A DNA stretch of 64,000 nucleotides, from NCBI GenBank assembly GCA_036320915.1, contig JAXBDG010000014.1, forward strand, positions 310,001 through 374,000. Reading direction: 5' to 3'. A program made the position numbers and the translations under genes. The DNA comes from Linnemannia elongata. Taxonomy: Eukaryota > Mortierellomycota > Mortierellomycetes > Mortierellales > Mortierellaceae. Shown here one piece after another: positions 43,310 to 53,510 of the stretch. The notes under the pieces were generated by a model. It did not search any database. It saw nothing but the letters and a program-made list of their open reading frames with translations, and was not told the DNA's origin. Positions within the stretch are counted from its first letter, which is position 1. Every line of letters begins with the position of its first letter.

Positions 43310-45118
43310 TTATCTGGTTTTCGTTCGATAGAACTGAAGATTGGGCCGCTCTTGCTTCAACAACTCGATCTGGGGCGGCCAAGGGGCAGAACCAAACCTC
43401 TCCTCTTTAGTAACAAACTCGATCGTCTCCAGACGTGGCCAGTGCTCCAAGATCCATCTCACCTCGGCCTCGCCCACCACTGCCCTCATCTCTTGATTAC
43501 TCAATATGAAGGAACCCAAGAGAACGCGGAGGTTCTTGAGTTTGAAAAGGGATTGGAGAAACCCTTCGTAGTTGGTGGTCTCGTTACGCAGGGCGAGCAT
43601 ACGGGTCATGGACGTTTCCGTATAGAGTTTACTGGCCGTTTTGATTCGGCAGGCAGACATCAAGTCTAAGATCTCGAGGTCTACTAAGTCGCCGATTTGG
43701 GTATAGAGTTTGTCGAGCATGGTGTTTTCGTTGGGGGCTCCGCGGTTCAGGTTGATAATTAGTCGTAGTTCTCGGAGGCGAGTGCACTTCCAAGGCTCTG
43801 CGATTGCATCCTCAACTGTTAGGTATGACCGCATGGTTTTGGAGCTCGCAAAGACGAGGGAGGTAAGAGCCGTGCAGGTTGTGAGGATATGCCTGACGGA
43901 CTTGCTCTGGATCCAGTTAATGTCCGCCAAGGAGATGGTAACAAGGGAGGCGGAGTGTCTCAACAAAGAGAGGATAAAAGGTGCAGGGAGGTCCGGCTTG
44001 TCGGGTGATGTATCCTCAAACAGACGAAAATCGAGTGATTTGAGCTGGTCTTTTGGAATCGTGTTCATGATACCCGCGACAGTCTCGCCTTTAGAGTTCC
44101 TGCTGGGATGTGTTGAGAGATCCAAGATCGTCGAAGGATGTTGCAGGCGACCGCCGAGCTCGGCTGGTACAAGGATCGAAGGGACGTCAACCCATTCTTC
44201 AAGTGCGGGGCATTGGCTCAGAATAAAGTTTAGTTGTGCAAATTTGTATCCAGTTATGTGTTGTGGCAGCTTGAGGTATTTCAAGCCTGTAAACATTTTT
44301 CCCTCCCAAGATCTTTCTTCAACATCGTCGCGCACAGTCGTCGTCATGCTGAAAGAGACAAGGGAGATTGGGCAGCTGAAGAAGACTGTGGGGATAATAT
44401 AAAAAGGAGGTTCAGAAGGCTTCGCAGGAATGTCGATGGCAAAATGAGCGAGGTTCGAGAGGCTGGAGATGGTCGAACACAGTAGGTCAGTATAATTCGA
44501 GACTGAAAGCGAGACTTGGAAATCCCGGAGACTGACAGAGGTGAGGTGGGCAGCATTGAGATTTATGAACTGGAAGAGCCGGGGTGCCAGCGGAGGGGCG
44601 CCGTTGAGGCCTGCAAAGAAGGTGTTTGGGTATCGCTGTACTTGAAGTAAGGAGACGTCGAGGCGACTTAATTGCTTGATGAGTGGGAGTGGGGTTGAGA
44701 AGAGATCGGTTTGGTGGGGTGGGATCCATGAAGAAGGTTGTTGCTGTGTGCTGTCGTTATCGAGGTATTGTCGTACGCCCTCGAGGTAATAAGACATGAA
44801 AGCGAATCCCGCCTTGAGTGACCGGGTCTTGTTGATATTAATGTAAGAGGCGACCTTTGAGAGTAAGATCCTTCCGCCGTATTCGTCGTTGTATTTGACG
44901 TGATAGATGGGTTCGTAATGGGTGTAGAGCATTTCGACGCGGTGGTCGGCGTCAAGGTCGACGTTGCGCCAAAGGAAGGGTCCGGCTGCTTCACGAAGGA
45001 ACCTGTTTGTCTGAACGAGCATAAAGACCTGTTTGGTTGTGAGGAATGAGCAGAGCATGGAGACGAGTTCTACGACATTGAAGAATCTGAGGAGAGCATT
45101 GGGTGGTGGTGATGGCAT
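43310..45118 (-). CDS. F-box/LRR-type protein, copy A
   Basis: Single exon, 602 aa from ATG 45118; an open frame continues upstream, but copy B shares only the part from this ATG. The N-terminus LLRFFNVVELVSMLCSFLTT and QVFMLVQTNRFLREAAGPFLW is an F-box-like domain (residues about 8-55), which would bind Skp1 of an SCF ubiquitin ligase. The rest consists of irregular leucine-rich segments (LKSLDFRLFEDTSPD, LVTISLADINWIQSK, LRELRLIINLNRG) of the type found in the large F-box/LRR families of Mortierella-like fungi; substrates are unknown. Relative to copy B (53554-55365) the first ~280 codons are almost identical, while the C-terminal part carries clusters of amino-acid changes and one single-residue indel near the end. 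Confidence 0.85.
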   Translation of the reverse strand: MPSPPPNALLRFFNVVELVSMLCSFLTTKQVFMLVQTNRFLREAAGPFLWRNVDLDADHRVEMLYTHYEPIYHVKYNDEYGGRILLSKVASYININKTRSLKAGFAFMSYYLEGVRQYLDNDSTQQQPSSWIPPHQTDLFSTPLPLIKQLSRLDVSLLQVQRYPNTFFAGLNGAPPLAPRLFQFINLNAAHLTSVSLRDFQVSLSVSNYTDLLCSTISSLSNLAHFAIDIPAKPSEPPFYIIPTVFFSCPISLVSFSMTTTVRDDVEERSWEGKMFTGLKYLKLPQHITGYKFAQLNFILSQCPALEEWVDVPSILVPAELGGRLQHPSTILDLSTHPSRNSKGETVAGIMNTIPKDQLKSLDFRLFEDTSPDKPDLPAPFILSLLRHSASLVTISLADINWIQSKSVRHILTTCTALTSLVFASSKTMRSYLTVEDAIAEPWKCTRLRELRLIINLNRGAPNENTMLDKLYTQIGDLVDLEILDLMSACRIKTASKLYTETSMTRMLALRNETTNYEGFLQSLFKLKNLRVLLGSFILSNQEMRAVVGEAEVRWILEHWPRLETIEFVTKEERFGSAPWPPQIELLKQERPNLQFYRTKTR

Positions 45119-45775
45119 AGTTGTTGGAAAGGTGAGAGAGGGCGCGGAGATGAGTGAAGAGAGTTGAATGGCAGGAAGTAAGAGAGGAATAGGGGGAAAC
45201 AAAAAAAAAAAATGAGAGGGAGGGGGACAGGTCCTTGGGTGGGTTTGTTGCTGACTTTTCTTATGTCTTCGCCAAATACAAAAAGAAAAGGAAATAGAAA
45301 ACGCCCACAGCCCTTGGCGAGCAAACACATAGTGAGCATGATTTGTTGAACCTTGTTACTTCCAAGGCAAAAGATGAATGGATAAGGCAAAAAAAAAAAA
45401 AAAAAAAAAAGAAAAAACAATTGCTGGAGAGGATGACCAAGAGCATTGCTTGACTTATCGGTGTTACCTTTTTCTCTTTCCTTTTCAAAGGAAGCCTTCT
45501 TCCCTCCACCCTTTTATCACAACATAGCCACCGACCGAAACAGTGATGAACAACTCGATCATTTGTTTCTTTTCCTGATAATTCATGAGTGACAGGGTAT
45601 AGGACCTTCTTTATGATACTTGTCTCTTGTCTCCCGCCCCCCTTCGCCTTCAAAATAACTATGTATTGAGCTGATCAACTTTATAGGAGGACATCGTGAT
45701 CCTTTCGGAAAATAGTTTTGACGAGAACAGGAAAAATCTTGGCGCTTCAATTAGAAAAAGGATTAATTATTTCTT
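45119..45775. other. F-box copy A upstream region and methyltransferase 3' UTR
   Basis: About 650 bases with two A-tracts (45200-45211, 45390-45410) and blocks homologous to the upstream region of F-box copy B. No gene seen. Confidence 0.6.
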
Positions 45776-46718
45776 CAGGGTACCAACAATATGAGGAATG
45801 ACCCCATGGGCAGGCTGATCGGAAGGTTGTGCGAGATCAATTTCCTGCCAAACTCCCACGGTCCTGAGGCTTTTTTCAGTGTCGCGGCAGAGTTGGCATG
45901 ATCCCATGAAATAGGACCAACCGATGTTGCAGAACCCTAAGAGCATTAAGCAGATTAGTCACCATGAATCCAAGACCCTTGACGATGACGAGTGAACGAA
46001 ACCAACACTTACGTTGATAGAAGCGCAGCAGTGGGCCACCATGTGAGACCTTGACGTGCTCATACACGAACCAGTGACCGCCAGGCTTGAGAAGCTTATA
46101 TAGCAGATGGATGTTTTTCTCCTGCTCTGGGATACTGCAGAGGCACAGAATGCCAAAAATGCAATCGACGCTACCTGGTTCAATCTTGCCGTCCCAGGCA
46201 GACGGGTCGTCAACGGATTCGATGCCGACAGGGACAACTTGGTAAATGTCCTGCAGGCCGATCTCTTTCACACGCTTCTGCAATGCCTTGGCCGAGATGG
46301 GATTTGGCTCAACGCCATAGATCTTCGTGATACCACTGCCAACGTTCTTCCTGTTGTGAAGGCCGCCCGTGTCATCGACTCTGCCTCTAAAACGGGCCAA
46401 GACATCTGCCCACATACCGCTTCCTGCACCAACCTCAAGCACGGTTCCATATATGGGTGTGCTTACGACCTGGTCCTGGATGCGGCCACCCTTGACGCGG
46501 CCCTCGAGGAGGGCAACGATGCGTTCCTCGTTGCCAGCTTTGATATTCGGGCCGATCGTCGCCCAAAACGTACCAAAGAGAGCCTCACGAAAGCCTGCAG
46601 GGGAGAATAGGGTGCCATAGTCCTTGGCTGCTACAAGCGCGCGGATGGTAGCGGGGACATGCATGAGCGAAAGCCACATTAGGACCCATGGCTCCATGAG
46701 TGTGTCGAAGAGACTCAT
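45776..46718 (-). CDS. Class I SAM-dependent methyltransferase, METTL7-like
   Basis: Two exons (46718-46013 and 45936-45776) join to 288 aa; the 76-base intron is GTAAGT...TTAG. The start MSLFDTLMEPW is followed by a hydrophobic segment, then FSPAGFREALFGTFWATIGP, SAM motif I TVLEVGAGSGMWADVL, YGVEPNP, SVDCIFGILCLCSIPEQEK and LLKPGGHWFVYEHV. Splicing restores the family ending (RFYQRFCNIGWSYFMGSCQL...VIPHIVGT); without it the frame runs into unrelated sequence. METTL7-type enzymes are membrane-anchored, lipid-droplet or ER proteins that methylate small thiols or lipids in animals; the fungal substrate is unknown. An in-frame upstream ATG at 46877 would add 53 residues of low family likeness. 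Confidence 0.88.
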
Positions 46719-47530
46719 GAGTGCTAGGTGTTGAGCAGTCAGGGGGAGAAGGGTAGGGCGGCAGGTGTTGAATGGGTCAGCGGGTAGAGATAAAGCCTTG
46801 AAGAAGTTTGCAAGTAAAGCACACTTGCAAGTGGAAAGGGTGGAAAAGGGGTGAAGAGTATGGGCTCGTATTCGCATGGATTTATACCCGTTTCGCACTG
46901 TGACTTGCGTATCCTCTCTCTTGGGCTCAACTCTTTATTAAACCCTTAACTGAAATTTTAAAAAATCCATGTCCTTGCGCCCTGAATTCAGAAACTTTAC
47001 ACGAAAATAGTTCGACTTTTTTGTGAGAATACCGTTTAGCTATGAGTGGTTGGTCTTTAGTGTTCCTTGCCCTTTTTAAGAAGCGCTTCCAACGTTTAAC
47101 AGTTTAACTGACCGTCATCTCAGTGTCTATTAAGGAGTAACATACCACTAACCTAATTCAACTACAGGCGCTGGTCAACCGTTATCGAACCTCCTGAATT
47201 CGCAACAGCATCAGCAACGTAACCTTGCATTCTTATGAAGCATAGGTTGAAAGAGCTGACATCGAAGCAAAGTCGCTATGAACGCTTGGCTGGCTTACCT
47301 GGTATTCAGTTCTCGGCGCCCCGCAAAAAATCCACTCCTTTTCTGATTGTTGACATATGGTGGTACATGGGAGTAGGCAAAAAAAATGCAGAAATTTTTG
47401 TGACAAACGAAGGGATAAATTCCGTCGACATGGGCACCAAACTCTTCTTTGTCCCAAAAACGAGCGAGCACTGGCTGCGGCGCCCGCCACCGACTGTCCC
47501 TATGCCGCCACCTGCTGTAAGTTGTTAAGG

Positions 47531-47643
47531 GTTTCATGGCTGTTATGTTTGTTGGCTTTGTGGCCTTGTGCAACATTTACAAAAGAAGATTTCATGGGTC
47601 CCATGCTTGTTGGCTTTGTAGCCTTGTGCACATTTGCAAAAGA
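47531..47643 (+). repeat. Imperfect ~60-bp tandem duplication in the dynamin upstream region
   Basis: Two copies each contain TTTCATGG(C/G)..., TGTTGGCTTTGT(G/A)GCCTTG, and GCA(A)CATTT(A/G)CAAAAGA, followed by a third start of the unit (TTTCATGGGTC at 47644). Differences are a few substitutions and a 3-4 base indel. Confidence 0.8.
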
Positions 47644-47704
47644 TTTCATGGGTCTCAAAGTCAACATAAGGCATTATGGCGAAGACTTAACGGTCAAGTC
47701 AAGG

Positions 47705-47711
47705 TATATAT
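47705..47711 (+). promoter_or_regulatory. Possible TATA element of the dynamin gene
   Basis: TATATATA-like sequence about 190 bases before the ATG at 47900, followed by CT-rich DNA. Position is plausible for a long 5' UTR; otherwise unsupported. Confidence 0.3.
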
Positions 47712-47899
47712 ACGCCAATATTTTCCTGAAGCCCATTTCCATTAATCACAATCCACCTTGCCATCATTCATCCTGCCATCCTTCATCACCCGCCATTTCT
47801 GCCATCCTTCGACATTATTCGCCCCCTCATCCAACTTGTCACATTTCGCCTTCCATCACTGCTACATTACAACAACATCAAGCAGTTTTGCAAAAAAGA

Positions 47900-50800
47900 A
47901 TGGTTCACAATCAAAATCAAAGAGGCACCCGTCAAACAGAGGGAGAATTGAACACCCTCGGCCCAACACTCTTGTACACTCACATGAGTCCCTCCTTCCT
48001 CGAGCTTACAAGAAAGCTACAGGATGCCCTCTCCAAAGTTGATATTCATGACCTTGATGAGCCGAGCCAGGTGGTCGTTGTCGGCTCTCAGTCTTCAGGA
48101 ACGAGCTCTGTTCTCGAAAATATTGTTGGCCGTCGATTTTTGCCATGTGGACCTGGCCTTGTCACTCGTCGCCCTTTAGTAACCTCTTGACCTTTTTCAG
48201 TGTGCAATTCATAACATGCCTTATTTATAATGATCTCGAGGGAGAGTGCTAGAATTCTGATATGGGTTCGTCTATCTTTGTTCTCAGGTTTTACAATTAA
48301 TTAATCGGCTACCCACAGCGACCATTGCAACAGAACGTTGCAATAAAGGCAAGTCCGGATGTTTGGTTTATGTTTCAGCTAATTACTGCCTAACCTGCAA
48401 AGCTTTATTTCATTCAATTCATTCAGAGAGTATTTGACAAGTGAAAAGTAGGCCAAAATACAATATGAAGCAGTCATAATGACTTTTCTAGCTCCCATTT
48501 TATATGTACGCATATATAGTCAATTCTCAAGGACGACAAAATGAGCCTCAGGAATGGGGCGAGTTTTTGCATCAGCCTGGAGTAAAGTACACTGACTATA
48601 ATCGGATTATGGACGAGATTATAAGCGAAACTGACGCTAAGACCGGAGATAGTGGTAGGATCCTACACGTCATGATGGAGATTTCAATGAGTAAAGTTGT
48701 AGTCGAGATGTATAACTAATGCACCATTTAAACAAATAGGAATCTCACAAGAACCGATCAATTTACGTATATTTTCTCCTCATGTTGTGACAATCACGCT
48801 TGTGGATCTACCGGGGTTGACTAGGGTATGGAATTGGAATGACTTGTTGAGAATGTGAATTCGAGAGGTCTTAGGCAAGGTCTAACATTTCATGAACCTA
48901 ATAGCTGCCGATTAGAGGTCAACCCAAGGATATCGAAAAGCAACTTCGAAAAATGGCCCTCAAGTATATCACTCCACCTAATGTCATAATCCTAGCTGTG
49001 ACACCTGCCAACACCAATTTAACAAACTCGGACGGCCTAACATTGGCGAGAGAAGTTGATCCGAAAGGCGCAAGGACTATTGGTGTCCTCACAAAAATTG
49101 ATCTGATGTAAGTCCATGTTGAAATATATAAAAAACGCCATTGTGAACCTGGTGCTCACAACTTCCTTGACTTCATTCACTAACTATGATATTTAGGGAT
49201 GCTGGAACGGATGTCGTTGATGTCTTGGACGGATGTGTCATCCCACTTCCCCTTGGTATGTATGGGTTATGCGAGCTTGATCTATGACATTTCCATAGTG
49301 CAACTAAATGGCAATTACCTTGAACTTTGCTCAATTTAATAGGCTATGTTCCTGTCATCAACCGTAGCCAGCGCGACATCGACATGGGAAAGTCAATCTC
49401 TCAGTCGTTAAAAGAAGAGCTTTCATTCTTCGAAAATCATTCTGCATATAAGATTAAGAGCCAGTACTATGGCATTCCATTCTTGTCATGGAAATTAGCC
49501 CTGGTAAGTACTAAAAAAATATGTATAGTATGAAGAATAGCCTTGCCGTGAAATGTCTTTATCTAACACTTTGATCATCAGATCATGAAGCACCAAATCT
49601 TTACCACATTACCAGACGTCGAAGAAAAAATCCAGGCCAAATTGAAAGACTATCAAAATGAGTTACCGGATCTAGACAGCATGTCCCGGGAGGGTCCAGC
49701 AGGCGTGGGATTGGCTATTATCACCAAACTTTGCAATGAGTTCAGTACCGTAATCGCTGGAAACATTGCAAAGTCAACGGTTCCGGGAGTAAATTACACT
49801 TTTGTGATCCAGGAGCTCCTTACCGAAGGAGTCGAATCTTTGAATCCCGCCGATCAAGTCACAGAGGAGGATGCTCAGATGGTTTCTTTAGATTCTTCTG
49901 TAAGTTCATTGTCATTTGAGTTGTGATCAAAGAATGAAGTTTGACATGGTACTAAAAAAAAAAAAAAGTCATTTTTGCCTTTTATTTTGCGGCAGATCGA
50001 GAAACTGAAAGGCCCAAGTTTGGCCTGCGTAGAACGTGTCTACGACGAGTTGGTCAGAATTGTCAAGGATATCGTCTCGAAAGAGGTAAGTCTTTGATAT
50101 GCTTTTGATACTTTGATATGAACTCATGCTTTGCCGCAGTATTAGATACAGACCTATTAGTTTACAATGTTTCAACCATGTACGGTATAGATGTTCAAGC
50201 GGCTCCCTCAACTCAAAGATCCTATCTACCAAGCGACCATCAGCTATTTGGAAAGGCAGCGCATTGCCACCAACATTTTTGTGTCAGATTTGATCAGGTA
50301 ATAATCTGCAGATTTTATTTATGTGCAGCATGTACCTCACTAATGAAACATCTACTAATCCTATCATGTCTATTTACCCTAGCACGGAAGGCTGCAATGT
50401 TATTACCGGACATTACGACCATTTCAGTGGACAGACGGCCATGCCTTTGGCCAGAGAAAGGGATAACCCAAGCACTATCATCCAGCCAGTCAACTCTCAG
50501 GGTAGCAATAGCAGCACCGCCACGGCTAGTCCTCGTCTTAGTTCCGAACCAAAGCCTACTAAAAGAGGCCTTGTAAGGCTTTTGTCCAGAAAGAAGAAAA
50601 ATAAGGGTACCGGATATTTGGACGTGGTAAGTGCTCACTATGAAGTATGCTTACTTGAGTATTGCACTGTTATGTTTCTAACTTGGCTAATGATATTTAA
50701 TGACAACAGCCGCCAGCTATACCAGACGCAAATAGGAACCTGCTGGATTACGAGCAGACCGATCTGAAAGAACTTGGTACGTTTACCTTCATAATGCATA

Positions 50801-51121
50801 TTACTCTTAATATAACATCTGGGCATAGTTTAACAGTGCATTTTTTATATTATAGGGTTGATGGTGTCTTTATATTTCGAAAAAGCGAAGCCCATCATAA
50901 CCGTTGCCGTACCTAACGCCATCATGCTGAACCTAGTCAATACTGCTAAAGATGAGCTCCTACGCGAGCTGCTTCCAGTGCTAGGCAAGATGAAAAACTT
51001 GAATGAGGTGTTTGAAGCCAGTAGAAAACGCCAAAAGGAGTGTATCGAGATGACAGAGGCACTTAACAGTGCCCAGGCATTACTTGCTGAGTTGAAAGGT
51101 GTTTTCTCGCAAAGATCCTGA
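47900..51121 (+). CDS. Dynamin-related protein with substituted P-loop lysine, 13 exons
   Basis: Exons 47900-48178, 48288-48348, 48520-48654, 48740-48825, 48905-49107, 49197-49255, 49343-49503, 49582-49899, 49996-50085, 50191-50297, 50383-50626, 50710-50776 and 50856-51121 join in phase to 691 aa. GTPase: G1 is [16 protein letters not shown] (62-77), where Thr68 replaces the invariant Lys; the G2 threonine is kept in GLVTRRPL; G3 is DLPG (181-184); G4 is TKID (250-253). It is followed by [13 protein letters not shown], a middle/stalk domain, a basic variable loop (SRKKKNKG) and a GED ([20 protein letters not shown] to the end). Length and order fit Vps1/Dnm1-type dynamins, which sever membranes. 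With no stop or frameshift in 13 exons the gene looks maintained, yet GTP hydrolysis should be impaired. The second intron has a GC donor (GCAAGT at 48349). AATAAA lies at 51125. Confidence 0.92.
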
Positions 51122-52448
51122 GAAAATAAAACTGTAACCAATCGTGCATGTATGTTGCAAATGTTCTCTCTTCTCCAGCATGATGTTAAAGCATTGTAGT
51201 TGCCAGTGTGTGTGTGTGGAGGAGAGATGGAAGTGGAGCGATGGAAGGGCCGAAGGAAAGAAAGAACTCACGGTCTGGCCGTCAAGAAGAAAAGAGAAAA
51301 CAGACAGCGTGCATATCAATCCTTCGCCCGCGTGAACATGTCCCTACAATCAAGTACCAGAATCTTGTCCTGCGCTTACTTTCATAAAAATATCTCCTTT
51401 CCTCCTTTATAATCGAGACATAGAAACTACGACTCCAGATAGCCAGCTTAAAAATACAACTTATGTCTCGCCCGACATCAACGTCCTCCTACCCCATCAA
51501 CTCCTTCAACTTTCCGCCAGAACACCTAAAACAGTACCGCGCCTGCTTCTCAGCGAATCCCGAAATCGGTACAAACGTACACGTGCCACTGAAAAATCAT
51601 CCACATGTATTGCAGTTAAACCGGCGCTCAAACAACGGGAAGTGTGTTAAAAATTGTTTACGAATGTTTTACAGTTCTCAAGGCAACACGTTCGCAAATC
51701 GATCACTAACCGTTTACTATTTTTAATCCTTCTAGCGAAGACACGTTCCCTTCCTGTCGCGTCTTTAGCGAACAACATCCCTTTGACCTCTTTTCTCTTT
51801 TACCCGTTTGACCTTTTTTCTGTTTTACCTTTTCCCACCTTTTCATCATTAACTACTCCCCGTCCGGATATACAACCTGCCCCCTCCACCTTGTTATATT
51901 TTACCCATACCCATACCCACACTCACCTTACCTCCAAAGATCCCGAAGTTGAACTTTTTATTCTCTTTCTTTCAACTTTCGTCTTTCTTGTTAAAAGGCC
52001 CTTGTTCGTTTTTATTCTGAAACTAAAACCCAGCAAAGTAAGATTAGCTATCCTAATGATTTTCGCTGAAGGTTTTTTTATCATCTTTGATGGTTTTCCA
52101 TTCACATCGTGCCGGCCATTGTCACGAACTCCGAACTAGTATAAATAAGGCACTTTTAACAATTAAATAAACTTCGGACAAGGGCTCCCAAAGAAAAGAG
52201 ACAGAAACAAGAAACACTCAGAAACTCAGAACTTTCCTCCACTTTGGCTAGCCCTCACCCCCATTTGCTCCCTCTCGCGTACCAAGGACTCCTATTCTTC
52301 CATTTACCCTTCCCTTATTTTCAGTAGTAGTTTGTTGTAGTGTTGTTTGGAATCTTCATTCGAACTTCATCGTAACAGAGTGAAGGGGATTGTCGCCCAC
52401 TATATATCGGATGCGACACACAAATGAGCCAAGTTCTTTTGGCCATTT
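51122..52448. other. AT/CT-rich spacer
   Basis: About 1.3 kb after the dynamin gene. It has (CCCATA)n-like sequence near 51902-51920, T-rich runs and no frame with family likeness. The LINE remnant begins near 52450. Confidence 0.6.
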
Positions 52449-53510
52449 TTGAAGTCCTTCAGGCTTAGGGAGTGGGTTCTGATGGACCAATATCAATATA
52501 TGGTGCAGGACCGGGAAAACACTCTGCCAAGAAAGCGATTCAGGAGCAATTATGCTGAACTGTGGGCAAGTTTATCCCATATTGTCACAAACGCCATGGA
52601 AGGGTTGAGGCGAAGTGGATCCGCGGGCACAACAACGATCTTGGAACGAGCTCACCGACCATACCGCCAAGGTGGCAGCGCACAGAAACACAACGCCTTG
52701 GGTGGTGGACTTGGCGCAACCATGGAATATTAATTTTGCGTTCTGTCATGGAGCTTTGGTGGAGACGGACCTGAGGCAGCTACTCAACTACAGATAACCA
52801 TTCGATACCATCAGTACTGGACTTCACAGCGACGAGTCAAGAAGGCGATACCCCATTTGGACGATGTCGCGTGGCGCTCAACCCTGGCCTTTGTGCATGC
52901 AGGACGGGCTGGCTTCACTTTCTACAAGGACACCCGCCAACGGTCCCACCACATCAAGAAAGTTCATGGTATGCTACCAACTACTCATCTTAGAGTAAAC
53001 GCTCTGGCTAGATATCATCCGATACCTGGCACCAATGCTCGCACACCCCCGCTTTTCTGCGTACCCCAGCAGCAGCAGAGGTGGAATAGCAGAAAATAAG
53101 GACGAATGAACCTCCTGGAGCGTGGCGTTTGGTGCATTTGCCTCATTTCCCAGTCCTCGGACCAAGTACTTGCCGTGCGATTGTAGAGGCTTCCTGACTT
53201 GGATTCCAGCGCCTGTCCTCGTTGAGCTCGGAGGTTTGTCGAGTCAGGGTGTGCAGTTCGTTTTTTTTACAATTAGCGGTCACTTCGGGAAGTGCTATTG
53301 AGCTCGCTCCTAACACTCTTGGTGACCGATATGAAGAATTCGGCTTGGTCTTGCCAAAGGCTCTTTAGGGTCGAGGTCGGGGAGCAGCGGTGGTTATCTC
53401 ATAATAACACGCCGCTTCTACCTGCGAGGTAGGCATGGGTGAATCGTGTAATGGTCAAAGAAGCGCGTCGGTTTTCAGTGGCACATGTATTAATCCAAAT
53501 AAAAGAGCAT
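52449..53510 (+). mobile_element. Decayed non-LTR retrotransposon (LINE) ORF2 3' end, copy B
   Basis: Three frames together give the end of a LINE polyprotein: RKRFRSNYAELWASLSHIV, then in a second frame GRVEAKWIRGHNNDLG, then in a third NELTDHTAKVAAHRNTTPWV and CHGALVETDLRQLL, then TIRYHQYWTSQRRVKKAI and THLRVNALARYHP. The middle part is a ribonuclease H domain (KWxRGHxxDxGNExxD) as in Tad1-like elements, followed by the usual C-terminal region. At least two frameshifts and a stop make it dead. No target-site duplication identified. The 3' part from 52978 is shared with copy A. Confidence 0.8.

Larger units (their letters stand above)
42737..45660. repeat. Segmental duplication, copy A (LINE tail plus F-box gene)
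   Basis: Direct repeat of 52978-55790, offset near 10,244 bases at the F-box stop. Similarity is highest in the F-box coding region, lower in the LINE tail and lowest in the F-box upstream region, where matches such as GGGACAGGTCCTTGGGTGG and GATTTGTTGAACCTTGT remain. Confidence 0.85.
46719..47899. other. Divergent promoter region of the methyltransferase and dynamin genes
   Basis: About 1.2 kb. Holds a ~60-bp tandem duplication (47531-47643), a TATATATA at 47705 and a C/T-rich stretch (47753-47880) before the dynamin ATG. Frames open through 47235-47528 show no family features. Confidence 0.6.

Noticed and set aside
45119..45328. 70-codon N-terminal extension of F-box copy A
   Set aside because: Copy B shares only the part from MPSPPPNAL; the extension is in diverged upstream DNA and has no ATG.
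48179..48287. Dynamin gene as a pseudogene because the first exon frame runs into a stop
   Set aside because: A consensus GT donor at 48179 and AG acceptor before 48288 restore VLQLINRL, and the remaining exons also join in phase.
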